Below are positions 53,859 through 61,272 of a stretch of DNA of 64,000 nt, in pieces. The translations under genes and the position numbers were made by a program. Under the pieces are notes generated by a model. It saw only the letters and a list, made by a program, of their open reading frames with translations, was not told where the DNA came from and ran no database searches. Numbering within the stretch: the stretch's first letter is position 1; each line of letters opens with the position of its first letter. Source of the stretch: DASWID01 sp049682815 (GTDB taxonomy: Bacteria > Desulfobacterota_D > UBA1144 > Nemesobacterales > CSP1-2); the NCBI GenBank assembly GCA_049682815.1, contig JBAUII010000124.1, forward strand, positions 21,645 to 85,644, given 5' to 3'.

Positions 53859-54226
53859 GCAAGTTGAGATTCTTTGCAGACCACTGCGTTTCGAACCTGG
53901 TAGTCCGGGAACTTAGAAACGCAGGACATGAAGTTTTTCAGCTAAAGGATCACATTCCCACGGATTCATCGGACACAGATGTGATTTCAAAAGCACAGGA
54001 GATCGACTCCACTCTGGTCTCTTTAAATGGAGATTTTAGTGACATAGTTAATTACCCTCCGGCCAAATTTAAGGGAATCATAGCTCTTCAGGTGAAGAAC
54101 CACCCAGAGGTTATTCCACAACTCATGGCGAGGTTAAAAGATTACTTAATTGCGCACCCCGATGCGAATCATTACAAAGGGAAATTACTTTTGGTTGAAG
54201 TCCATAGAATAAGGGTCAGGGAATAA
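53855..54226 (+). CDS. DUF5615 PIN-like toxin
   Basis: A 123-residue PIN-like protein. Acidic residues are in RFFADHCVS (Asp), SSDTDVISKAQE and VSLNGDFSDI, matching the DUF5615/Mut7-C-like family usually encoded directly after DUF433. The start is TTG, overlapping the DUF433 stop (TTGA). The pair forms a type II toxin-antitoxin unit; an RNase activity is inferred from the family. Confidence 0.87.
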   Translation: MSKLRFFADHCVSNLVVRELRNAGHEVFQLKDHIPTDSSDTDVISKAQEIDSTLVSLNGDFSDIVNYPPAKFKGIIALQVKNHPEVIPQLMARLKDYLIAHPDANHYKGKLLLVEVHRIRVRE

Positions 54227-54506
54227 ACGACAGCCTCCCAACTTTAGAAGTAGATGAGAACGGAGTATTTTATAGGGGCAATCCTTTAAGGGTATTAATG
54301 GTGCTAAGCTCTATGGTTTCTTCGCTTTTGAAGGGTTGCGTCCCGTTTGATTTTCAAGATATTCTTTTAGGTATTTTCTCTTATTCTTGGGAAGGAAGTG
54401 ATTGCTAAGAATTCGCTGATTTCCTTTGATAATCATGGACACTATCACAGAATGTACAACACTCGGGGCCAGACATGCAAATTGACTTTTCCAGGCAACC
54501 GAGTAA
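54227..54506 (+). other. Gene-free spacer with a repeat end
   Basis: No gene is supported. GGGTTGCGTCCCGTTTGA near 54334 and CGGGGCCAGACATGC near 54465 are ends of the repeat families of this island. Confidence 0.5.
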
Positions 54507-54842
54507 TCAAGCAAGGTGCCGTTTCCGTTTCATAGGGCCGAAGCGTATCTCCACCCGTTTATTCAGGGCAGCAGCGACGCGTCTCACCATGCCCAGTGAA
54601 TGCCCTTCATAGTCAGCGTCTTCAAGCCGACAGATTACGGAGGCGGTAGTTCCTACAAGTTTCGCTAGTTCCCGCTGGGTGAGGCCAGCCTTTGTCCGGA
54701 GTTCGTAAATCTTCCGTGCGATCTCAGCGTTAGCACGTTCCTCCTCCAGTAGGGCCAATCTTTCAGGCTTGCCCTCAAAGTATCGGCGGTGGAGAATTTC
54801 AACGGCGTCAGTCGTTTGCTTCTTTTTCTTTCGCATATTCAA
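54507..54842 (-). CDS. higA: HigA-like helix-turn-helix antitoxin
   Basis: A 111-residue XRE-type protein: IYELRTKAGLTQRELAKLVG, then TTASVICRLEDADYEGHSLG and MVRRVAAALNKRVEIRF, the five-helix Cro/C1 domain. It is encoded after the toxin gene with a 4-base overlap, the HigBA order. It should bind the operon promoter near 55190-55230. Confidence 0.88.
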   Translation of the reverse strand: MNMRKKKKQTTDAVEILHRRYFEGKPERLALLEEERANAEIARKIYELRTKAGLTQRELAKLVGTTASVICRLEDADYEGHSLGMVRRVAAALNKRVEIRFGPMKRKRHLA

Positions 54843-55189
54843 AATCCCTCCAATGTATGACGTTTTGGATCGCGTTCAAATTTCTTTTTCCGCTCGAGAG
54901 CCTTCCTGATTTCTATCGGCGGAAGACCTTGTGAGACCACCGCGGCTGTCATGCCATGAAAAAAATATAGCATCCTGTAGTTGACGCCCCGGTAGCCTAC
55001 GCGAAGCTCATAGATGCCGTCACGTAAATAGTCAGCTTCAGGTCGTCGAAGCTCGTGCCCTTGCTCCTTGAGGCGCTCAATTCTTACAAGGCACTTGGCT
55101 TTAACCTTGTCGGGAAGAGCATCAAGCCAGTCAAGGACCGGGACTGCTCCATCTGCTTCACAATAGAATACTACCCTCGCTTTAGGCAA
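54839..55189 (-). CDS. higB: HigB/RelE-family toxin (Gp49-like)
   Basis: A 116-residue RelE-fold protein: VVFYCEADGAVPVLDWLDAL, RIERLKEQGHELRRPEADYL, then IYELRVGYRGVNYRMLYFFH and KKKFERDPKRHTLEG. This matches the phage-derived Gp49/HigB group of mRNA interferases, which cut mRNA on the ribosome. The toxin gene precedes the antitoxin. GC-rich compared with its surroundings. Confidence 0.88.
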   Translation of the reverse strand: MPKARVVFYCEADGAVPVLDWLDALPDKVKAKCLVRIERLKEQGHELRRPEADYLRDGIYELRVGYRGVNYRMLYFFHGMTAAVVSQGLPPIEIRKALERKKKFERDPKRHTLEGF

Positions 55190-55762
55190 TTTTTATCTCT
55201 AAATTATTCGCAATGTTGCGAACAATGTCAATACGGCACCTTTCCCGAGAACAAAGCTAGGAGCCAGGCATGAAAAAATGAGTTATTTTGGTCTTCGTTC
55301 TCTGCCGATTTTTGGATTGTTGTATAAAGAAGCTATCTTGAGAAGATTTAGAACTGAAAGATTTCTCTTTTCAATCGAAATGACAAATCGGAGAGACCGC
55401 CACACGGCTGGGCCCCTCGCGATGACTAGCCTTGCACCCTTCGACTTTGTCCTTCGATCCAGGGCAGGCTCAGGGTGAACGGCTTGGGGCAACGCTGTCC
55501 GAAATCCTCCCTAACCCTCCTTTACGTAAAGGAGGGGACATTAGGTCCTCCCATTTATCAAAGGGAGAGAAAGATGGATTCCCGATAACAGTCCTCGGGA
55601 ATGACTTTTGGCGGAGAATTGCGGCTAGTAACACTGTGTCACACATGGTAGTTTGTTCTTAAAATTATATTATAGACTTGATCATCAATGCCCAAAGAGT
55701 ATAAATATATGAGTAAACTCTCGATCTTCTAATTAATTTTGGGTTTGCTCCATGGTAAATTT
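55190..55762 (+). repeat. Gene-free stretch of REP-like repeats
   Basis: No gene is supported. It contains an inverted TAACTCATT-type copy (55261-55286, CCAGGCATGAAAAAATGAGT), a CCTTCGATCCAGGGCAGGCT repeat near 55453, a hairpin CCTCCTTTACGTAAAGGAGG near 55518-55537 and an ATTCCCG...CGGGAAT-type hairpin near 55576-55602. Confidence 0.6.
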
Positions 55763-58021
55763 ATGATGATGGAAGTGGCTGTTAAGAGGATTATTTTTCT
55801 CAACCCTCCTGGAATTATAGAAGGAATATTAATTTCTATTATATTTGTTATAGTGGCTTATGCTACTCTCGAAAGCATACAACGCTTAGATTCTATAAAG
55901 AAAAAGATTATCATTGCTCTTCTGTACTTAGCTTCGTTTTCACTGATTCTGTTAATGCTGTTGAATCCTGCTTTGAAAGTTGAAAATTACATGGAAGAAA
56001 AGCCGACGCTGGCAGTTCTTATTGATAACTCATGGAGTATGAACCTCCCCTTTGGTGCTGATGGTGTCTCGAGAATTCAAAAAGTGAGGGATTATATCAG
56101 TAATAACAAGGCTTTTATCTCTGATATTGAAAAGAAATTCTTCGTCAAGTATTACACATTCGATAATTCACTTGACGCCTCGTCGTTGGATTACGTTAAT
56201 AGTACAGAGCCAGATGGAGCGGCTACGAATATAGTTAATTCCCTAGAGGAACTGGTTGCAGACCAGGCTCCGAATAAAGTCGATTCTGTTATAATTTTCT
56301 CTGACGGAGCCGAAAATGAGGGATTAGAAGGAATTCCTGAGAGTTTTGCTCGGGACATCGATTTTAGGATAAACACTGTTTTTGCTTCGGACGATAGTAA
56401 TTTGCCTGACCTCTGGATAGACAATATCAAATCAACAGATGTCGCGTTTATAAGATATCCCATTCACATAGGAGTGACCGTTAAATCAATCGGCTTTGGA
56501 GACACGCCTATTCCTCTAACACTAAAGGAAGGAGAACGTGTAATTTCAATAAAAGATATTTTGATTGATAGTCGTTCTGGTCAGGGTGTTGTAGATTTTT
56601 TAGTTACGCCAAATTCTCTCGGTAGAAAAGTATACACGGTGAGTATGCCTAGGATTGAGGGAGATTTTATTCAACAAAACAATCAATTATCATTTGTATG
56701 TGATGTTATTATCGATAAGATTCGCGTACTCCATATTTCTGGAGGCCCATCGTGGGATGTAAGGTTTTTACGTAAGGCATTAAAGAGAAACCCAAATATC
56801 GATTTGGTCTCTTTCTTTATATTGAGAGAAGCTACAGATTTGGTCTTTGCGCCTCAGGATGATCTAAGTTTAATTCCATTTCCCGCAACTGAGATATTTG
56901 GGAAAGAGCTCGGTTCATTTGACGTTGTCATATTTCAGAACTTTGACTTCCGACCATACGGCATCTTTGATAGTCAGCTAGAGAATTTAAAGAATTTTGT
57001 TGTTCGAGACGGGGGAGGCTTTCTCGTTATAGGAGGTGGCAAGTCATTTAACAGTATAGATTATGAAAGCTCGGCGATTGCCGATATTCTGCCAGTCAAG
57101 TTAGGTTACTCTTCCGGTGGAGATAACAGTTCATTCGATGACAGAGAGTTTCTAACTGCTTTAACGGAAGTAGGCATCAGACATCCGATCTTAAGAATAA
57201 TCACCAATGAATATGATAATGAAAAAAATTGGATGCAATTGCCCGGACTGGAAGGTTTGAGTAGCGTAAGGGAACTAAAATCGCGGGCCATACCTCTTTT
57301 AACAACGCAGGGAGGAGATCCTCTTTTGGTCATAGACCAATTAGGTGCAGGCAAGGTTGCGACATTCCTTTCTGATTCTTCATGGAAATGGGGTTTCATG
57401 GGCGCAGGCGAAGGAAATATATCCGCTTACTATGAAAGGTTCTGGAATAGGTTGCTCCTGTGGCTTATAGATGATCCACAACTTAGAGAAATTAGATTAA
57501 AAACCGATAAGTCGTCTTATACGGTCGGAGAAACACCAAAGATAGATGTTTTGAAAACTAACGACCGACAAGAAGATGAGACGATCGAGGCCACGATGGT
57601 AACACCTGACGGTAGAGACGTAAGACTGGATGTCAAAAGTGTGTCGAGTGATACATCAAATTCCCGACCTCATATTGAAGAAAACGGGATTTATACAATA
57701 AAGGCGCGAATCGAGCGAAAAGATAACTCTGTTGAGAAGGACATCACCGCCGAGACAGTTTTCCTCGTTGAGCCACCTAAAAATGAAATCAAAGGACCCA
57801 CGACTAACGAAACTCTACTCAAACTGCTCGCCGATAAAACGGGTGGGGAATCCATAACATTAAGAGATGGTCCAGAGAGGTTAGCGACCGAATCTACTCC
57901 GATTAAGAAGATAACAGGTTATAAGACGGAGGAGCTATGGGATAAGTACTGGGTCTTTATCTTGTTGGTCTTCCTTTTGTCTTCTGAGTGGATATTACGA
58001 AGAAAATGGGGTCTCAAATAA
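55763..58021 (+). CDS. Membrane protein with VWA and glutamine-amidotransferase-like domains
   Basis: About 752 residues from ATG 55763; a TTG start at 55739 is also possible. Two N-terminal helices (IIEGILISIIFVIVAYATL and KIIIALLYLASFSLILLMLL) are followed by a VWA domain (LAVLIDNSWSMN with a DxSxS-like site, IIFSDGAENEG). A class I amidotransferase-like region then follows (VLHISGGPSWDVRFLRKAL, FVVRDGGGFLVIGGGKSF) without an obvious catalytic cysteine, and a C-terminal helix (WVFILLVFLLSSEWIL). It resembles BatA/DUF4159-associated membrane proteins. Possibly a periplasmic scaffold; function unknown. Confidence 0.82.
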   Translation: MMMEVAVKRIIFLNPPGIIEGILISIIFVIVAYATLESIQRLDSIKKKIIIALLYLASFSLILLMLLNPALKVENYMEEKPTLAVLIDNSWSMNLPFGADGVSRIQKVRDYISNNKAFISDIEKKFFVKYYTFDNSLDASSLDYVNSTEPDGAATNIVNSLEELVADQAPNKVDSVIIFSDGAENEGLEGIPESFARDIDFRINTVFASDDSNLPDLWIDNIKSTDVAFIRYPIHIGVTVKSIGFGDTPIPLTLKEGERVISIKDILIDSRSGQGVVDFLVTPNSLGRKVYTVSMPRIEGDFIQQNNQLSFVCDVIIDKIRVLHISGGPSWDVRFLRKALKRNPNIDLVSFFILREATDLVFAPQDDLSLIPFPATEIFGKELGSFDVVIFQNFDFRPYGIFDSQLENLKNFVVRDGGGFLVIGGGKSFNSIDYESSAIADILPVKLGYSSGGDNSSFDDREFLTALTEVGIRHPILRIITNEYDNEKNWMQLPGLEGLSSVRELKSRAIPLLTTQGGDPLLVIDQLGAGKVATFLSDSSWKWGFMGAGEGNISAYYERFWNRLLLWLIDDPQLREIRLKTDKSSYTVGETPKIDVLKTNDRQEDETIEATMVTPDGRDVRLDVKSVSSDTSNSRPHIEENGIYTIKARIERKDNSVEKDITAETVFLVEPPKNEIKGPTTNETLLKLLADKTGGESITLRDGPERLATESTPIKKITGYKTEELWDKYWVFILLVFLLSSEWILRRKWGLK

Positions 58022-58073
58022 CAGGTAAATTAAGACTTATATCCGAGATTGTTCCGCGCGGAGATAACCATAA

Positions 58074-58838
58074 ATGCTTTTCACAGTAGATATAGGAAAT
58101 ACTACTATAATGTTCGGAATATTTAAGGAACGATATCTGATTAATCACTGGAGAATAGGAACTGACAAGAATAAGACGTCTGATGAATATGGGGTTCTCT
58201 TTAGAAATCTACTTGCCATTAGGGGCATTGAGGTAAATTCGATTCGCGGAGCAGTTATCTCCTGTGTCGTACCAACCCTACTGGATGTAATAGTAAAAGC
58301 ATTGAAGTCATATTTTGATGTTAACCCGCTAGTTGTGGAGCCCGGAATAAAAACAGGTATGCCCATTCTTTATCATAATCCGAAGGATGTGGGTGCTGAT
58401 AGAATAGTGAATGCGGTGGCTGCCTTTGATGAGTATAAGAGTAGCGTTATAGTGGTTGATTTCGGGACTGCTACGACATTTGATTGCGTGTCCGAAAAGG
58501 GCGAATATATAGGTGGAACTATTGCGACGGGGATACTTGTCTCCGCAGAGGCGCTTTTTGGATCGGCGTCAAAACTCCCAAGGGTGGAGATTGTTACACC
58601 AAAAACGGTGATAGGGAAAAACACGGTTCATTGCATGCAAGCCGGACTGGTTTTTGGATATGCCGGTCTAGTAGACGGAATTGTCGGTAGGATCAAGGAT
58701 GAGATGGGTACTAGCCCAAAGGTAGTTGCAACAGGGGGGCTTGCCAGCGTAATTGCTTCTGAGAGTAAATCGTTGCAGTATATAGATGAATTTCTCTCCT
58801 TGAAAGGACTCAGATTGGTATATGAATGGAACACATAG
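58074..58838 (+). CDS. coaX: Type III pantothenate kinase
   Basis: A 254-residue ASKHA-fold kinase: FTVDIGNTTIMFGIF (phosphate 1) at the start, NPKDVGADRIVNAVAA near residue 102 and VVDFGTATTFDCVSEKGEYIGG near 125. It phosphorylates pantothenate, the first step of CoA synthesis, without feedback inhibition by CoA. Its last 17 bases overlap the next gene in another frame. Confidence 0.95.
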   Translation: MLFTVDIGNTTIMFGIFKERYLINHWRIGTDKNKTSDEYGVLFRNLLAIRGIEVNSIRGAVISCVVPTLLDVIVKALKSYFDVNPLVVEPGIKTGMPILYHNPKDVGADRIVNAVAAFDEYKSSVIVVDFGTATTFDCVSEKGEYIGGTIATGILVSAEALFGSASKLPRVEIVTPKTVIGKNTVHCMQAGLVFGYAGLVDGIVGRIKDEMGTSPKVVATGGLASVIASESKSLQYIDEFLSLKGLRLVYEWNT

Positions 58839-59211
58839 ATTCCTGATTCAAAAACATCATACTGAACATCCCCATTTCGATCTTAAGCTGGAATTTGGTG
58901 AATCGATGAAATCATGGATTCTCCCGAATAGAATTCCTTGCGAGGATAGTGTCAAGACCATAGGAATTGAAATGAAGGACCGTGCCTTTAATTCAGACGT
59001 ATTTATGAGCGCAATAGATGATCAGTATGGTACTGGTGAATCGGAGATATGGGACAGTGGTCATTATGATATCATCACCATGAGCAACGAAAAAATAACG
59101 CTCGATGCAAATGGAGAACGGTTAAAAGGTCGTTTTGTGTTTATAGTTCCTAGTTGGGGAAGATGGACCGGCAAAAGATTGTGGATCATGATAAAAATAT
59201 TTGACCACTAA
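58822..59211 (+). CDS. Stand-alone LigD-type 3'-phosphoesterase domain
   Basis: A 129-residue protein matching the 3'-phosphoesterase domain of bacterial DNA ligase D: RFLIQKHHTEHPHFDLKLEF (family RFVIQKHxAxxLHYDFRLE), MKSWILPN, DDQYGTGESEIWDSGHYDI and LKGRFVFIV. These enzymes trim 3' phosphate/ribonucleotide ends in end-joining. Compared from memory with the family, the histidine of the later EDHPLDY segment is replaced (MKDRAFNSD), so catalysis may be altered. No ligase or Ku gene is nearby. It starts inside coaX. Confidence 0.85.
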   Translation: MNGTHRFLIQKHHTEHPHFDLKLEFGESMKSWILPNRIPCEDSVKTIGIEMKDRAFNSDVFMSAIDDQYGTGESEIWDSGHYDIITMSNEKITLDANGERLKGRFVFIVPSWGRWTGKRLWIMIKIFDH

Positions 59212-59294
59212 TATATTTACGGCAAAGGAGTTTTACCTTGCCACCATTTCGCCCAGATGATACCCTAATTACGAAGGGGTCTTAACAATTAAAG

Positions 59295-60914
59295 ATGGCA
59301 AAATTCGGGGATACCTATTGTTGGCTGATTAAGAATGATCCACGCGTTTGTCCTTTCATCAAACCGGGTGAAGAGCACCTGTTGAATGATCTCGAGGCTC
59401 GAATCAGGGAAAAGTGTATAGGCTGTCAGGAACTCTGTAATGATTTGAGGTTTCTTTCAATGGAAAAGGGCTCTACGTATGAAGTACTGCCTGTTGTATT
59501 AGATGAGCTTGTAAAAAGGGAGCAGAAGATCAGGAAATTTGGGAAGTCCCTGGAAATAAAAGAAGAAATGTTCGATATTCTTGTACATCTATCGACCTCT
59601 CTGAAATTAGTGCTGGATGTGGATGAAATTCTTTATAAGGCTTTAGTGGCCTTTACCGCAGGAAGTAGCATCGGTTTTAACAGGGCGATCTCATTACTTG
59701 CAGATGATAAGAAACTTTCAGGTCATTTCGCAATTGGTCCATTAGACCGGCATGAAGCCTTATCTATTTGGCACGAAATATCAGATAAAAGACTCACTCT
59801 GGAGGAACTTCTTGTATTTTCTCCGACTGTATTCCATAAGGAAAGGGAGAAGTTTAGAGCGGTTCTGGAAGCTATGGAATTTAGCTTAGAGGAAGATCCA
59901 TTCAGAAGTGTATTTCAATCAGAAAACAGTATCAGAATCTCGGGTGGAGAAAGGTTACCGGTCGTTCTTTGTGATTTTTATAAAGATACGCCTTTCTGGA
60001 TTATTCCTCTTCTTTCACACCTAAGACGTCCGCTAGGTGTTGTGTTGCTCGACAACTTTCTCACGAAAAAAGAGCCGTCAGTTGAAGAAGTGAAGGCCTT
60101 AGAAATCTTTGCACTTGAGATCTCACTTGCACTAGAGCGCGGAATCACGTATGAGGAACTCGAAGGGAAGGTCGAAACTCTTGAGGAGGCAAATGTGAGG
60201 TTAAAGGAGCATCACGAACTTATCACTAAGCTGAGGGCCGAAGCACAGATTGGGGATATGGTACTCCAACTAACCCACTCATTTAAAAATCCAGTGATTG
60301 CAATTGCGGGTCTAGCCAGGATTCTAAAAAAGAAGATCCAACCAAATCAACCTATTTACCGACACGCAAGTGCTTTGCTCGAAGAAGCCGTAAAACTTGA
60401 AAAAACGCTAAGAGATTTTGTTGCTTTTACGAGAACAAAATACTTGTCAGATACATCAGAGATAGATATCAACAAGGTTGTCGGACTTCTATACCAGGAG
60501 AAAAAATCGGCTGGTATACAACCGGATATTACTTTTCATCTCGGTCTCACTGAAGATCTTCCGCCTGTTTTAGGGAACGAGTATCAGATTTATACATGTC
60601 TTGAAAACATTGTGAACAATTCCATAGAGGCGATGCCTGAAGGCGGTGCGCTTTATATCGCCACCAAAACACAGAATGGCTCAATTGCCATTGAGGTGGC
60701 TGATACAGGTCCGGGTATTCCAGAAGAAGTAATGAGAAACCTCTTCACACCCTTTTTCACAACCAAAAGTGTTGGAAGTGGGCTAGGTCTATATACATCA
60801 AAAGAGATCATAGAAAAAATGGGTGGTAAAATTTCGGTACATTGTGTGAAGGATAAGGGTTGTGCGGTAACATTAAGTCTTCCTCTGGCGGGTGAAAAAG
60901 AAGATTATGAGTAA
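59295..60914 (+). CDS. Cysteine-rich sensor histidine kinase
   Basis: A 539-residue soluble kinase with no membrane segment. The N-terminus carries Cys9, Cys19, Cys41, Cys44 and Cys48 (YCWLIKNDPRVCPF and KCIGCQELCN), suggesting a metal or iron-sulfur site. A GAF-like domain (about 90-285) and a coiled coil follow. The kinase core has the H-box LTHSFKNPVI (His near 328), N-box ENIVNNSIEAM, DTGPGIP and GSGLGLYTSKEI. Its last 8 bases overlap the receiver gene, so they form one two-component pair. Confidence 0.92.
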   Translation: MAKFGDTYCWLIKNDPRVCPFIKPGEEHLLNDLEARIREKCIGCQELCNDLRFLSMEKGSTYEVLPVVLDELVKREQKIRKFGKSLEIKEEMFDILVHLSTSLKLVLDVDEILYKALVAFTAGSSIGFNRAISLLADDKKLSGHFAIGPLDRHEALSIWHEISDKRLTLEELLVFSPTVFHKEREKFRAVLEAMEFSLEEDPFRSVFQSENSIRISGGERLPVVLCDFYKDTPFWIIPLLSHLRRPLGVVLLDNFLTKKEPSVEEVKALEIFALEISLALERGITYEELEGKVETLEEANVRLKEHHELITKLRAEAQIGDMVLQLTHSFKNPVIAIAGLARILKKKIQPNQPIYRHASALLEEAVKLEKTLRDFVAFTRTKYLSDTSEIDINKVVGLLYQEKKSAGIQPDITFHLGLTEDLPPVLGNEYQIYTCLENIVNNSIEAMPEGGALYIATKTQNGSIAIEVADTGPGIPEEVMRNLFTPFFTTKSVGSGLGLYTSKEIIEKMGGKISVHCVKDKGCAVTLSLPLAGEKEDYE

Positions 60915-61272
60915 AATCTTGGTGGTAGATGATGAACAAAACATAAGATTTGTTTTCAGAGAGGTATTGACCGAGGAAGGTTATGATGTGTTTGAGGCAC
61001 AATCGGCGGAGGATACATTTGATATCCTCAACCGTGAACTAATTGACCTTGTACTTTTGGACATAAAATTAAGGTCCGAGAGCGGTCTTGATATACTCAA
61101 GAGGATAACAAAGGAGTTTCCAGGTACACCTGTGCTATTATGTTCGGCTTATGTTTCCTTTCAAAATGATAATGCCTCATGGCTTGCCGATGGTTATCTG
61201 GTGAAATCGAGTGTTCCGGAGGAGCTATTGGAGGAGGTTAACAAAGTTTTGAAATTGAGAGGGAAGGTATAA
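60907..61272 (+). CDS. Single-domain response regulator
   Basis: A 121-residue receiver domain from ATG 60907 (a GTG at 60892 would add five residues). SKILVVDDEQN supplies the acidic pair, LVLLDIKLRSESG the phospho-accepting Asp near residue 51, LLCSAYV the switch Ser/Thr position and GYLVKSS the lysine. No output domain follows, so it must act through protein contacts. It is coupled to the kinase upstream and overlaps the next start by one base (TAATG). Confidence 0.92.
   Translation: MSKILVVDDEQNIRFVFREVLTEEGYDVFEAQSAEDTFDILNRELIDLVLLDIKLRSESGLDILKRITKEFPGTPVLLCSAYVSFQNDNASWLADGYLVKSSVPEELLEEVNKVLKLRGKV

Noticed and set aside
54311..54514. 67-residue minus-strand ORF after higA
   Set aside because: It joins sequence from a repeat end to a basic stretch with no known motif. 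It could be a transposase tail, but the evidence is too thin.
55278..55662. Short ORFs on both strands in the repeat stretch before 55763
   Set aside because: They are translations of REP-like repeats and hairpins, with no conserved protein pattern.
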